A stretch of DNA of 64,000 nt from Plazaster borealis (GCA_021014325.1 CM037460.1:17589486-17653485); one strand, 5' to 3'. Counted from the stretch's first letter, positions 23,001 through 30,205 are shown. Numbers and translations are program-made. The notes: generated by a model from the letters alone, not told the origin.

Positions 23001-25967
23001 TTCTTCTTGATCCCAATTTTCGGACTCTGTAAACGTCTTTTTATAGCGCCTTTGTATTGGTTACAACACAAGTGACCTTCAAAATGACCTTTGTGAAGGT
23101 TCAAGTTGTGACCCAAATAAAGAGCTGTGACCCAAATAAAGTTTAGGAAGTCAGCTTTGAACTTGTGTATGCCTTGACTTTTGTCATTGTTTCTAGAATT
23201 TTTATTTGTAATTTTTATTTTAAGTAGTGATAATTTACAGGTTAAACTGTATGGCATTACACACATTTATTACAGTGCACTGCTAGGGTTTATGGCTTGT
23301 ATGGATTGCATTTAGATTTTGTTAAGTTTTGGTGTTCTCAAAAAATGTGTAAATAAAACCTGTCATAGCAATTTATGTATCTCTCTTTCAAAACACATTT
23401 GCAACAGTTTTCAAATGGTCATTTGGTTTGCAGATATTTGTCAAGAGAATCCAGCACTTTGCACTTCGTTTCGCGCCACCTAGTGAGGGCGGCCAGGAGA
23501 ACCTTGAAGCGCCCTCGTTGTCACCAATGCCAGTCATCAGGAAACATCCAGCGTCGCCTCGTAAGGTGTCAAGTCGTCATGAGGTGTACGTTACCCCTCA
23601 CGCGAACTCCATTCCTACTAGTCCGAACCAGGGCATGCTCTACTTCATCAACAAGAGCCCTGCAAAGGTAAGAATCTCTGGTTGTGGTTTTTTTGTTCAT
23701 CTGAAATTGAGAAAAATCTGCCGCTTCGCAGATTGTATCGTAAATTTGATCCCTGGCTATATGGCAGTTACAGGTTGAATGGCTTCTCACTGGCACTCCA
23801 AAACATATCTATAGACCTATTGCATATGACGTCACACGCTCAAAAAGGAGGCAGATCATTGGACGATAGCTGTTCTCTGTGCGTAAAAACATGTGCGTGA
23901 CCTCAGCGTACCTGTAGCGTTTCGTGTTATGCAAGGGGGATCTATTGATTTATATAGACCCTTACTTAACGCAGAACGCGCCTCCGAACAATGCGCGTCA
24001 ATTTGGGTGTCAACTGTCTTTTGTGCATGTTTGTATATGATTTTGACACCCAAAATGACACCAGGATAGGCGCTTGTGAGTACTGTGCGCGTTGTGCAAG
24101 GGGTCTATTGACAAAATAGGGAGACTGCCAACGTAGTGCTAGGATAACTCACAGCGTTCTCCCTTAACAGTGGTCCGCTGGCCAAATGCTAGTTAAAACA
24201 CCTGAGGACCAGTCGAAGTTCTTTCCAAGTGGTCCGGCTGGCTAGTTCAGTGTTGAAAAGCATCCCTATCTAATATAAAATATGGACTAGCGAAAAAGCT
24301 GGCGGACTGGTGAAATGACAAGCTAACTGGTCCTGCTGGCCAGTCACTACATTATTTAAGAGCGAACCATGGCTCAGTTCTGTTAACCCGGAGGTCGCTG
24401 GCTCAAGTCCCGCTCTAGTTACCTGGTTAGCTCAGTCGGTAGAGCATGGGACTCTTAATCCCGGGGTCGTGGGTTCGAGCCCCACATTGGGCGCACATTT
24501 TCTGCGCCTTGAACACCCAGCAGGGTGGATATGTGTGCATTACAAGTCTTATTATTTTTATTATTATTAGTCAATTTGTCTTTGTTCAACCCCCAAACAA
24601 GAAACTCTAAATGAGTTGTGGTAGTTCTGGAAAACAACTGACCCCTATTGACCCTATTGTTGAACGTATGAGGGCGCTTTCAATGTAGAATTTCCTTGCA
24701 TGACAGTTGCTGTTTTATCTTGTTTTGACTGCCTTTAGGTTGATTCCTTGTATCGCTGTCCAAATGAAGAATAATAGTAATAACAATTTTAAAAAGCAGA
24801 TTGTTTTACTTGTTTAGCATCTTGTGAATTTGGTTCGCTTGTGCCGTCACGCGGTAAAAAATACTGTGAATTTCATGGCATTGCTTACCATGGAATTCTG
24901 TGTTTAGCGCCAATAGAATCATGGGCATAACAGGGTGCCATAAGCAAAGAATTCCGTGTTAAGCAGAGTCATGACGTTGGTTGTCGTTGATGCGATCGGG
25001 CAGGGTATAAAATATAGGGGTCCGAAATTTGGTCTTTTGAAGGGTTTCGTGACTTGATGCGTAAAGGTTTTGTTGTTATTGATAAAACATTTTTAAACGT
25101 GATCAAATTAGGAAAACCTTTCAGAAAACCTGATTCCTGTTGTCTGTTTGAAACCTTGGCTACGGCTTGATTGCCATGGTAACATTCATTGAAGCATAGG
25201 ATACCTGTAGCAACAGCCGTAGAAACGGCGGCAGCCGTCAATTCCGGCTTGACGTAACATGGGCAACCATGTAAATGCCCTTTAGACTTTGCTTAGATTG
25301 GTATGCCTGGCCTCATGCCAAATGTGGATGGGTAGGAGTTCTTTTAAGGGTAGGGTCAAACATTGGTAACTACTCCAAAAATTAATGACCATAAACACTT
25401 ACTTGATGCGAAGCACTACAGCTGATGATAGTATGATTCATTTTGAGAAAGGATTCCCTTTGAAGTAATATGGTTTGGATAATTTTTCACCCCAAAACAT
25501 TTGAGTCTAAGAAACGAGATTCATGCATGAATCATTTCCGAGGGTTGGTGTCCGTTTGTGAATGCTGTGGCCAGAAATGCAGTTGGTACCCGCTGTTAAC
25601 GTGGATGGATTCGACGTTCTTGTGAAAATACTGTGAAAGTTTGTTGCTGTTTTCTCAGCAAATAGACACTTTAACCTCAGCTGCAACTTTCACAGATGAC
25701 TTTTATTGTATCTTTCTTTATAATTTGGCCTTTAAATCAGCATTGCGTTGACAAAAACCAATCTATGATCCTACCTTTAACTGTTATCAATATTACTACT
25801 TTCAGAATCTTCGTGACATTAACAACATGATCAAACTCGGAGGTGAGCGACAAACGCCCAAGCGGTCCCTGCCCCTTGGGGACGCTAATGACAGCTCTCC
25901 GAAGCGCATTTGTATGGAACCTAACCACCTTGCACAGCGTATCATCAGCCTCAAATCAGACCGATGA
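1899..25967 (+). CDS. RBL1: Retinoblastoma-like pocket protein (p107/p130), 3' sixteen exons, 5' truncated by window
   Basis: Nuclear pocket protein that binds E2F4/5-DP and recruits repressors to cell-cycle genes; p107/p130 are also DREAM subunits. Coding segments: 1899-2024, 2349-2509, 3924-3988, 5911-6097, 6726-6977, 8145-8282, 9275-9357, 12676-12796, 13907-14129, 15691-15963, 18213-18454, 19303-19479, 20682-20865, 21621-21781, 23434-23667, 25806-25967. All junctions are AG/GT and phases agree throughout, giving about 929 residues and a TGA stop. The fragment starts near the [19 protein letters not shown] motif, so roughly the first 180-190 residues of a p107-length protein are missing. 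Pocket A is about residues 203-390, the spacer with the cyclin-docking motif AKRRLF about 390-610, pocket B about 610-860, then a C-terminal tail. Exon-by-exon similarity follows vertebrate p107 closely. Invertebrates usually have one p107/p130 gene, so RBL1 versus RBL2 is a naming choice. Very sure of the family. Confidence 0.95.
2050..2240. mobile_element. MITE family F6 (GGGCCCAATTTCATA ends), degenerate
   Basis: Left end GGCTCAATTTCATAGAGCTG, right end AGCTCTTTAATTGGGCCC, an inverted repeat pair with internal ACCAACCAAAATGCT. Same family as 14201-14575, 20423-20608, 21876-22067, 49207-49399 and 58687-58867. Confidence 0.65.
2349..2509 (+). CDS. RBL1: RBL visible exon 2
   Basis: Acceptor TTTTTCAG, donor GTAAAA. 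Reads [20 protein letters not shown] then [20 protein letters not shown], matching the [15 protein letters not shown] block of p107. It ends on a complete Lys codon (phase 0). Confidence 0.93.
2571..3175 (+). repeat. Dispersed repeat interrupted by a MITE
   Basis: CAGCGTTCTCCCTTAA, then the F3 MITE, then CAGTGGTCCGCTGGCCAAAT and following ~200 bp. The same sequence without interruption is at 24151-24355. Confidence 0.8.
2587..2968. mobile_element. TTAA MITE family F3
   Basis: TTAAAGGTATTATACAGGAT at the left, ATCCTGTATAGTACCTTTAA at the right. It sits inside a dispersed repeat (2571-3175) whose uninterrupted copy at 24151-24355 has a single TTAA at the same point, so the 4-bp target duplication is directly demonstrated. 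Confidence 0.85.
3243..3420 (+). repeat. Fragment of the 104-bp repeat family plus its flank
   Basis: Matches the last unit and right flank of the array at 5758-5875 (shared GCGATGGATTTTGATAGAGT and ATCATTTATTTAGTA-type tail). One piece lies before and one after RBL visible exon 3. Confidence 0.65.
3418..3846. mobile_element. MITE family F5
   Basis: Shares GATTTATAGGCAAAATTATA and the end ACCAATCTATGACCCTACCT with 6274-6647 and 25344-25780. The left terminal repeat is not clean here. Confidence 0.55.
3924..3988 (+). CDS. RBL1: RBL visible exon 3 (65-nt microexon)
   Basis: Acceptor CCATTAG, donor GTAAGC. Reads [20 protein letters not shown] plus a split Arg/Ser codon completed by the next exon. 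It is short and lies between copies of a 104-bp repeat family, and is supported by exact phase agreement on both sides. Confidence 0.88.
4307..4450. repeat. Dispersed repeat with poly-C tracts
   Basis: Shares the order GCCCGATAT-G-AGAGGGT, C-tract, TGTTCCCAT, AACACAC, TTTTCCTCTTGTA and a second C-tract with 20886-21030. A small family found only inside RBL introns here. Confidence 0.55.
4728..4830 (+). repeat. Detached unit of the 104-bp repeat
   Basis: One unit (CATATCACCATAATCAGAGT, GGTGTTAAGTTACTGAATGG, GACTGCACTAGTAAACT) separated from the main array by the insertion at about 4838-5236. Confidence 0.65.
4838..5236 (+). mobile_element. Probable 3' end of a non-LTR retrotransposon
   Basis: About 400 bp inserted between units of the 104-bp array, ending GGAAATAAACAAACAAACAA, the simple A-rich tail expected of CR1/L2-like LINE 3' ends. 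No reverse transcriptase coding sequence is present. Class is an inference from the tail. Confidence 0.4.
5226..5790 (+). repeat. 104-bp tandem array
   Basis: Unit starts (CATAATCAGAGTCCAAC) at 5238, 5342, 5446, 5550, 5654 and 5758: exact 104-bp spacing, about 5.3 units. Located in the intron immediately before RBL visible exon 4. Confidence 0.9.
5911..6097 (+). CDS. RBL1: RBL visible exon 4
   Basis: Acceptor ATTCGCAG, donor GTAGGG. Contains the p107 hallmark [20 protein letters not shown] and EEIGTP, then a linker ending NLPQYIEK. It lies directly downstream of the 104-bp tandem array. Confidence 0.93.
6274..6647. mobile_element. TTAA MITE family F5
   Basis: TTAAAGGCAAAACTATG at the left; ACCAATAAGTGCTCCTACCT then TTAA at the right. 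It ends about 80 bp before RBL visible exon 5. Confidence 0.6.
6726..6977 (+). CDS. RBL1: RBL visible exon 5 (start of pocket A)
   Basis: Acceptor CTCTGCAG, donor GTGAGT. Reads [16 protein letters not shown] then [19 protein letters not shown], the opening of pocket A, and ends [14 protein letters not shown]. 84 codons in phase 0 at both ends. Confidence 0.94.
7000..7291 (-). mobile_element. tRNA-derived SINE (family S1), degenerate
   Basis: Reverse orientation: tRNA-like head (GGACTCAAACCCACACTCTG, GCTCGGCCACGGCGTACC) at the right, TCCCATCTGAAGGACG core, and AATAATAATA tail at the left. Related to 10567-10976. Confidence 0.6.
8145..8282 (+). CDS. RBL1: RBL visible exon 6 (pocket A)
   Basis: Acceptor TTTGACAG, donor GTAAGG. 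46 codons reading [20 protein letters not shown] and an acidic/basic tail ending KTDLS. This corresponds to the p107 helix with IDFAVNRLKLAEILYYK. Confidence 0.92.
8852..9174. mobile_element. TTAACCCTT-ended MITE with internal direct repeats
   Basis: Begins TTAACCCTTGAGCACCGCC and ends GGCACTGTAAGGGTTAA. Two internal direct copies of an ~80-bp block (ACGTTCTGAAACGTCATGCT) at about 8868-8932 and 9050-9112. The same outer ends occur at 14770-15089. Confidence 0.6.
9275..9357 (+). CDS. RBL1: RBL visible exon 7 (pocket A)
   Basis: Acceptor TTTGCAG, donor GTAAGT. Reads [20 protein letters not shown] then IFAYNSQ. DIFHRSL-ACCLE is one of the most conserved pocket A blocks. It ends two bases into a Lys codon finished by the next exon. 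Confidence 0.93.
9479..10559. mobile_element. 1.08-kb non-autonomous DNA transposon, 6-bp target duplication
   Basis: Terminal inverted repeat CAGAGATGCCAACAT at the left, TGTTGGCATCTCTG at the right; flanking direct repeat TACCAG at 9473-9478 and 10560-10565. No coding sequence. A second, truncated copy is at 1-570. The 6-bp duplication is short for hAT (8 bp). Confidence 0.78.
10567..10976 (-). mobile_element. tRNA-derived SINE (family S1), near full length
   Basis: Read on the minus strand: tRNA-like head GGCGTGTCATGGCCGAGCGG, B-box GGTTCGAGTC-like segment at about 10899, central core with ACGTGCATTACACAACA on plus and CATCCGAAGGACG, and an AGTAATAATA-type tail at 10567. It inserted next to the 9479-10559 transposon. 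Confidence 0.72.
12012..12383. mobile_element. TTAA MITE family F1
   Basis: TTAAAGGCATCGCACACTAG at the left, ACGTGTGCAGTGCCTTTAA at the right, ~372 bp. The internal CAATTGGTCATCGAAGTTGC and CTACGTTACTTCAGAGGGAG are shared with copies at 22197, 30898, 31855, 61432 and 62386. Confidence 0.82.
12470..12628. mobile_element. Degenerate F6 MITE
   Basis: Retains GGTTACCAACCAAAATACCA and the end CAGCTATGTGAAATTGGGGC of family F6; the left end is eroded. It lies just before RBL visible exon 8. Confidence 0.5.
12676..12796 (+). CDS. RBL1: RBL visible exon 8 (pocket A)
   Basis: Acceptor ACTTTAG, donor GTGAGT. Reads [20 protein letters not shown] then [16 protein letters not shown], matching p107 FPWIIEVL...FYFYKVIE...SEEGLSRDMVKHLN. 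The intron before it (9358-12675) holds a 1.08-kb transposon, a SINE and two MITEs. Confidence 0.95.
13008..13165 (-). mobile_element. tRNA-derived SINE (family S3)
   Basis: Reverse-oriented tRNA-like head (CGGGACTTGAACCTGCC, GCACTCTACCAATTCAGCCC) with TATTTTGTCAATATCTTTGT beside it. Similar to 55912-56080. Anticodon region reads GTT (Asn-like), but the cloverleaf is too degenerate for a tRNA gene. Confidence 0.6.
13518..13871. mobile_element. TTAA MITE, F1/F2 hybrid type
   Basis: Starts TTAAAGCAAATGTACAAC with F1-like GTAATTGTCAAAGACCAGTA, but ends with F2-like AATCATATTTTTAGTCTTAC and CACACACCCTCTAAA. Adjacent to RBL visible exon 9. Confidence 0.6.
13907..14129 (+). CDS. RBL1: RBL visible exon 9 (end of pocket A, into spacer)
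   Basis: Acceptor TTGTTCAG, donor GTTGGT (weaker than the others). Reads [20 protein letters not shown] then a Ser/Gly-rich linker and [15 protein letters not shown]. This covers the pocket A end (EEQILESLAW in p107) and the start of the spacer. Confidence 0.92.
14201..14575 (+). mobile_element. Two F6 MITE copies in tandem
   Basis: Two ~185-bp copies (14201-14388 and 14384-14575) in the same orientation, sharing AGCACAAAAACTAGCTAAGC and ACTGGTACCCCACTCATTTC, joined through one GGGCCCA-type end. Either a duplication of a copy or a self-insertion. Confidence 0.75.
14770..15089. mobile_element. TTAACCCTT-ended element
   Basis: TTAACCCTTTAGAG at the left, CTCTTAAGGGTTAA at the right, 320 bp, between RBL visible exons 9 and 10. 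Shares outer ends with 8852-9174 but the interior differs. Confidence 0.5.
15691..15963 (+). CDS. RBL1: RBL visible exon 10 (spacer with cyclin-docking motif)
   Basis: Acceptor GATTTTCAG, donor GTAATG. Contains [18 protein letters not shown]. The AKRRLF motif at 15753-15770 is the spacer RxL cyclin A/E docking site known in p107/p130 (family knowledge), preceded by SP sites. It ends in a Thr/Val-rich stretch ([17 protein letters not shown]). Confidence 0.93.
16892..18071. mobile_element. TTAA MITE family F2, split by a later insertion
   Basis: Ends TTAAAGGTATTGTACACTTT and AATAGTGTACAGGGCCTTTAA; about 345 bp of F2 sequence interrupted at 17149-17983. The uninterrupted F2 copy at 61092-61435 shows the original join (CCATTACTTACTTTAAATCA). 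Confidence 0.85.
17149..17983. mobile_element. 835-bp transposon nested in the F2 MITE
   Basis: 12-bp terminal inverted repeat CAGGCATGTGAG / CTCACATGCCTG and a 6-bp target duplication CATTAC at 17143-17148 and 17984-17989. The interior begins with GC-rich CTCCGCGTTTACGCGG. No transposase visible; non-autonomous. Confidence 0.85.
18213..18454 (+). CDS. RBL1: RBL visible exon 11 (spacer end, start of pocket B)
   Basis: Acceptor ATTAAAG, donor GTAAAT. Reads [20 protein letters not shown], several SP/TP sites, and ends [15 protein letters not shown], equivalent to p107 RPKRTGSLALFYRK at the pocket B start. The acceptor has a modest pyrimidine tract, but phase and homology fix it. Confidence 0.92.
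18678..19123. mobile_element. 446-bp near-perfect long inverted repeat with TTAA ends
   Basis: Arms of ~180-200 bp: TTAAGAGTCACTGCCTGTAA at the left, TTACAGGCAGTGACTCTTAA at the right, with AGAAGATCTGAGAACCCATG and its complement inside. A foldback MITE in the intron before RBL visible exon 12; its transcript would form a long hairpin. Confidence 0.85.
19303..19479 (+). CDS. RBL1: RBL visible exon 12 (pocket B)
   Basis: Acceptor TTCTTCAG, donor GTATGG. 59 codons: [20 protein letters not shown] then [12 protein letters not shown] and [20 protein letters not shown]. This is the core of the cyclin fold that forms the LxCxE-binding groove in pocket proteins. Confidence 0.96.
19720..19800 (+). 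repeat. Retroposon-like tail with TTATTATT run
   Basis: CGCCTCGGATGGCGCTTTAC AAATG followed by ATTATTATTATTGTTGTT, typical of SINE 3' ends of marine invertebrates. The head is not recognisable. Confidence 0.35.
20423..20608. mobile_element. MITE family F6
   Basis: GGGCCCAATTTTATAAAGCC at the left and CAGCTTTATGAAATTGGAAC at the right, with AAACAGGTTACCAGCCAACA inside. Ends ~75 bp before RBL visible exon 13. Confidence 0.7.
20682..20865 (+). CDS. RBL1: RBL visible exon 13 (pocket B)
   Basis: Acceptor TCTGCTAG, donor GTTAGT. Reads [20 protein letters not shown] then [10 protein letters not shown], matching p107 [31 protein letters not shown]. It continues into an Asn/Gly-rich insertion (NGTNGTNGNG), the variable B-domain loop of p107/p130. 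Confidence 0.95.
20886..21030. repeat. Dispersed repeat with poly-C tracts, second copy
   Basis: Same order of motifs as 4307-4450, beginning just 21 bp after the donor of RBL visible exon 13. Confidence 0.55.
21621..21781 (+). CDS. RBL1: RBL visible exon 14 (pocket B loop)
   Basis: Acceptor TCTTATAG, donor GTAAGA. Low-complexity Pro/Thr/Ser linker ([17 protein letters not shown]) followed by [14 protein letters not shown], equivalent to p107 EERGDLIKFYNT. Confidence 0.92.
21876..22067. mobile_element. MITE family F6
   Basis: ACCCAATTTCATAGGGCTGC at the left and CAGCTCTATGAAATTGGGCC at the right; internal ACAAGGTTACCAGCCAAACT. Confidence 0.75.
22197..22570. mobile_element. TTAA MITE family F1
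   Basis: TTAAAGGTATCGTACACGTT to ACGTGTACGATGCCTTTAA. ~374 bp, clean TTAA at both ends. Confidence 0.85.
22592..22775 (-). mobile_element. tRNA-derived SINE (family S2)
   Basis: Minus-strand head: on plus CGGGTGGGATTTGAACCCAC then CACTTAACCACTGAGCTAGC, the complements of B and A boxes; tail side with CACTCAGTACATTCCCGAGT. Confidence 0.65.
23434..23667 (+). CDS. RBL1: RBL visible exon 15 (pocket B end)
   Basis: Acceptor GTTTGCAG, donor GTAAGA. Reads [15 protein letters not shown], then [31 protein letters not shown] and [10 protein letters not shown], matching the p107 PPLSPFPHIKQQPGSPRRIS...YVSPHKN...LYKFNGSPSK series of CDK-type sites. Confidence 0.95.
23811..23955. mobile_element. Degenerate F7-type (CRE-ended) MITE
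   Basis: ATAGACCTATTGCATATGAC GTCA at the left, GGGGGATCTATTG at the right. Related to 30206, 37834, 38099 and 60131. Confidence 0.5.
24151..24355 (+). repeat. Uninterrupted dispersed repeat (empty site for the F3 MITE)
   Basis: CAGCGTTCTCCCTTAACAGT continuous with GGTCCGCTGGCCAAATGC. The paralogous copy at 2571-3175 carries the F3 MITE at this TTAA (24164-24167). Confidence 0.85.
24380..24600 (+). mobile_element. SINE S3 interrupted by a tRNA-Lys-derived SINE
   Basis: GTTAACCCGGAGGTCGCTGG...CGCTCTAGT at 24381-24419 and TCAATTTGTCTTTGTTCAAC at 24571-24590 are contiguous in the S3 copies at 13008 and 55912. The interval between them is the S4 SINE. Confidence 0.75.
24421..24570 (+). mobile_element. 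tRNA-Lys(CUU)-derived SINE (S4)
   Basis: 24421-24493 is nearly a complete tRNA-Lys: A box TTAGCTCAGTCGG, anticodon CTT at 24454-24456, B box GGTTCGAGCCC. The acceptor stem pairs only partly (A1 against C72, several G-U), and CACCCAGCAGGGTGGATATG plus a TTATTATTATTA tail follows, so this is a SINE, not a free tRNA gene. Confidence 0.75.
25344..25780. mobile_element. TTAA MITE family F5
   Basis: TTAAGGGTAGGGTCAAACAT at the left; CCAATCTATGATCCTACCTT then TTAA at the right. It ends 25 bp before the last RBL exon, so it contributes to that intron's 3' end. Confidence 0.7.
25806..25967 (+). CDS. RBL1: RBL last coding exon
   Basis: Acceptor CTTTCAG at 25805; 53 codons then TGA at 25965-25967. Reads [20 protein letters not shown] and [17 protein letters not shown], equivalent to p107 SLKDINNMIRQGEQRTKKR...SPAKRVCQ. 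The 3' UTR end is not obvious: the nearest AATAAA strings lie inside a transposon near 26850. Confidence 0.94.
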   Translation, partial: NLRDINNMIKLGGERQTPKRSLPLGDANDSSPKRICMEPNHLAQRIISLKSDR

Positions 25968-26840
25968 TGGATGTTAACACTGGGCTGCAGTCTTGCTGTT
26001 AGAGGTTATGTAAAATATTTGGTGGGTTAGCTTTTTCTGCTAAGTAAGGGTTTTTATGCTTACCAACTACTAACACTAGACCCAGGGCCCAATTTCTTAG
26101 AGTTGCTAAAACAGAATATGCTTAACCACTTCACGTCGGTATTCTGAAAAAAAATTGGTGACCTCCTGCTCGTCGGCAATCTCCCTCCCTCCCTCACATG
26201 GCAATCCTGCCTCTCCTTCTCTGGGTTCGCCGATGGACATCATTGATGTATTTTAACCGGGGTACTCCAGATATTTTTTGAATTTCTCAACATCTCTTCT
26301 TTGTTATCGATGATTCTTAAAACTGTTTTTATTGCTGTATTATTTTTCTGAAGTTTTTGGAGCTTCATGAGAAATCATTTTCCATTGAAAAATATTGTTG
26401 CCACAATGAAATCCTGACTTGACAAAGGAAAGACAACAAAGGTTTTCATACTTAGCACCGGGATTTGATGTCATTGTGCGAGGAAATATGAGCAGGCACT
26501 TACACTTGCAGAACCTCGGCCGTGAGCCACGGCCGATGATCTGCCATGGTGGTGTGCTGGAATTCTCGGAACACTCGGAAAAACACTGATAAACAATGGT
26601 GGCAGCCTGTCCGTTCTTGTAGCACACATTTCTACAACAACAGGACAAAGGTCTGGAATCGGGGAGTCCACAAGAACCCCCAGAAAAAGGAATATTACTC
26701 TTTGTACTGGTGAAACAAAGCGTAGCACGGTAGGTGCAAGCCTGTTCACGCTACATGATGGAAAGTCTGGACGGATATTCACGTAAGCCCTCTGGCTGCC
26801 AACAAAAAATTGAGGGTACTCCGAAGTTGTTTTGGTCGTA

Positions 26841-27639
26841 AGGCCAAACAAAATAAATGTTCTGTTTCCGGTTACCCAACCTACCCTAACTTTACGCCAC
26901 GATTTCCGCGACCCTAAACTTTTTATTCGGCTTGAAAAGGAAAAAATAAAAATTTAAAAAGAAAATTTAAATTTAAATAAAAAATTTAAAAAAATATTGT
27001 TCCATGGACATAATGTCTGCCTTTGACCAACTTAACATGTTTTAAACAAAACTGAAATAAAAACCACAAGACATCAAGTCAAATTTACCGATATCTCCGT
27101 GATTTGAGTTGACGATTTTGCGTTCATGTGCGTTGCATAGCGCAATCACAGAACGCAATATACAGAGCGCAAACTACAAATTGTGTGCGCTTTTGCTTGA
27201 TCGATAGATTGAGCTGCAAATTCTGCAGAGCGCAAACTACAAATTGCGCACAATTTTGTCAAATTCGTCGCGCAAATCCATTGAATGCGCTCAACAGATG
27301 AAGGAGCGTCAACAGAAGTTGTGAGCAGACAATTTAGACATCATTTTAGCCGAAAAATTATTTTTTTAGAAATATATTTTACACAATCATACCTCCATAT
27401 TAACCAGCAACATCTCCTGCGTACCCCATGTGAGTTTAAAGTATACTAAAGAGGTCTTTCATAGATTTTGAAGCAGTTTTTTGTCACTCACTGTTGTTTT
27501 TCAGGGAAGTAGGGAATTTTTACACACTTGCCAAACGTATCAGAAGTTTAAAAAAGCGTTTAGCAAAAAATTCCCGACCTACCTACCCTTTTTTAGGATG
27601 GCATGTAAATGGAAACAGAACATTTTTTTTGTTTGGCCT
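26841..27639. mobile_element. 799-bp TIR element downstream of RBL
   Basis: AGGCCAAACAAAATAAATGT...CTGTTTCC at the left matches the reverse complement of GGAAACAGAACATT...GTTTGGCCT at the right over ~45 bp. No clear target duplication. The interior has A-rich and GCGCAAACTACAAATTG repeats, no coding sequence. Confidence 0.7.
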
Positions 27640-30205
27640 AATGAACTATCCCCCGTAGGCCGTTCCATAAAATTTGGTGTGTATACACTATACACTTCAT
27701 CTGGCGTGAAGTGGTAAACAAACCTTTAGCAGGAAACCAATCACAGATGGTGCACATGACACGGTATTTTGGCTGGGTATGGTATGAAGGTTTGCTATGA
27801 AATTGGGCCCTGGTCTCATACTGTGTAGTTTTGTAAAGTTTTCTAAAAACCTCCAACGGTTTAGGAGGAAATCGATCGCAGAAAATGACTTTAGTGGCTG
27901 TCGAAAAAAGTTGTGTGGTAAAAATGGGCATTAGTAGTGTCCGAACGAAATAGTGAAAACAGAGTGAAGGTATGTAAAATTTTGTATAGAATTTTTGTAC
28001 ATTTTTTTCAGCAGGACCGGAAGCATTAAAAAAAAAGAATTTCATGATAACATGCCAAAGGAAAATTTAATCATGTTTTGACATTTCTCTAGGCGTAATT
28101 TTTTTATGAAAACACTTCTCTAAAGACTACAAGACGGTGTGTTTGTGGATTTCACTGACAAAGTGGTATTTTTGCAAATAATTTATCTGTTTTAACAAAT
28201 CAAGGTTTGTTTGGGTTTTTTCTTTACGTTTATTTATTTATTTTTTTATGTACAAATTGTTAAACAATTTTTTTTATTTTGTCTTGATTTTTAGGAAGGA
28301 AGTTTTTTTATGGTTTTCAATTGTTAGTACTCTCTGTTTCGTTCAGTTTTTTATTTTGATGTTTGACTTGAAATGTAAATGATGAAATGATACTGTTTAT
28401 ACTGCTTGTTGTGGGATGTCAAGGTAGAGCGGTCTAGGGTGGTGGACTTCAATTTACAGAATGCGGGTTCGAATCCTGGCCTGGTCAGTCGCGACACTTG
28501 TGTCCTTGAGCAAGGTACTTTACCATAATTGCTTCTCTCCACCCAGGAGTACAAATGTGTACCGGCAAGAGCTGGGGAGTAACTTGCAATTGACTGGTAT
28601 CCTGTCCAGGGGGAATATAGATATTCTCAGTCGTTTTATGCCAATGAAACCGGATATAAACACCGGCGTGATGGCCATTATTGACTTGGGGAGACTTTAA
28701 ATTTTAATACTTGTTGTTGGATAAGGTGGTTCAGATCGGCCCAATCACGTTTGAAATTTTGCAACAATTGTTTCCCCCCAGTTTACATTTGAACATTGCT
28801 TTAAACGGTTACTCATTAAATGGGTAAATAAATTCTTCATTTGTATTATTTTAAACAAGTTTTAAAATCTGAAGTTTAAGTTCTTTTCGTTTATTAATAA
28901 GAGCCAGTTAAAATCAAGTCAGGCCAGTTTGTAAATACAAAATTACTTTTCTAAATATGATGATTTTCGTTTGATGTATGTTTTTGTGGACCTTTTTTGT
29001 TTGATTTGTAAAATGATTTTGTATTTGTCACCAAACTATTGTTTCCTAGTTAGGAAATGGTTGGCTCCAGTAATCTGCACTACACAAAATTGTCTTGGAT
29101 GAGAAATGTCGGACCTTTATCTGAATTCACGCCTCCGTTGCCCCTGGTCTTGACCTTGGTGCCCTATCAAAAGTTGCCCACACACTTTATAAGGTTTTGC
29201 AATGGAAGTGCCCTTTGCAAAATGAAAATGGCCTTGCCCTCGCAAAGATGAAATGACAGGCCTGTGAATTCAGAAACCTTTGTCTGCCTGTTGAAAAATT
29301 AGCTGTTATTTTCTTCAGATATGAGGAAATAATGCTCCCTTTGTTTTACTTCTCTGTTGCTGTGGATATTTTTCCTAACAGCTCCTTGAAATCTATGGGG
29401 CACCAATAGGTGGGGATGCCAAAATTCAACATACCTCCTAAAACTTAGATTTTATTTTCAGACCTTTTAGTCAGCATTGACTCTCACACATTGGTATTGT
29501 TAATTGTCACATAACATACACAAAAAGATCTGTTAAATTCCATATCTTTTTACACTTTTTAAAAATCAAACCAATTTTCAAATCATGTTTTCTTTCTAAT
29601 TTTTTAACTTGTCCCCGAATTAATCTTGTCCTGTTGATTAGGAAGTTCTCAGGAAGTTTGGTAAAACTATCTTCCAATGGGTCTTAAATATCAAGATGCC
29701 GCCATCTTTGTCTTGTTCCCAGTGTAAAATAGCAATAATGACTGCTGGTTCTCAAAGGGCCAGACCATTTTTCCCATTTCGGCCTCATTTTGGTTGTTCT
29801 GCTTTGAATGGGGAAAATCCAAGATGGCTTCACTTTGTTGAATTACTTCGTATAATGTTTTTTTTTGCGGATAACACACCCTTTATATTTGGTGCTCTAC
29901 ATGTATTCATTTATTAGGCTATGCAGTTCTCAGTTGAACAAAATCAAGAGAAATTTCTGTTGGGTTTTGTATGTTCATGGCGGTCATAATGCAGTCACTA
30001 TAGGCCAATGTGAATGTTAAACAAGATGTCTGTACAATTTCTTGCATCAGTTCTTTTTAGTTGGAACAGCGTTTTCTCCAAACGGTGTTTGAAACACTTT
30101 ACTCGCATTTGATGTTGAAATTATCCCCTTGCAGCTTCTTCATTTTCCTGTACAATTTAGTTTTTTGGGTTTTCCCAGTTTTTCTGAGTCCATTAGGTAA
30201 GCTTC
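27640..30205. other. Intergenic, no gene recognised
   Basis: AT-rich sequence with no reading frame resembling a protein family. It holds an eroded F6 MITE end (ATGAAATTGGGCCC near 27812) and one SINE (28420-28690). Long open stretches here are short and lack splice or homology support. Confidence 0.6.
28420..28690 (+). mobile_element. tRNA-derived SINE (S1-related)
   Basis: Head AAGGTAGAGCGGTCTAGGGT with B box GGTTCGAATCC, then GACACTTGTGTCCTTGAGCA and TTTACCATAATTGCTTCTCT, shared with 43917-44215. Confidence 0.6.

Noticed and set aside
24421..24493. tRNA-Lys(CUU) gene
   Set aside because: Acceptor stem has an A1-C72 mismatch and several wobbles, and a SINE body with a TTATTA tail follows directly.
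26340..26851. Overlapping minus-strand frames of 102 and 126 codons downstream of RBL
   Set aside because: Low-information peptides, no recognised domain; probably 3' UTR or intergenic sequence.
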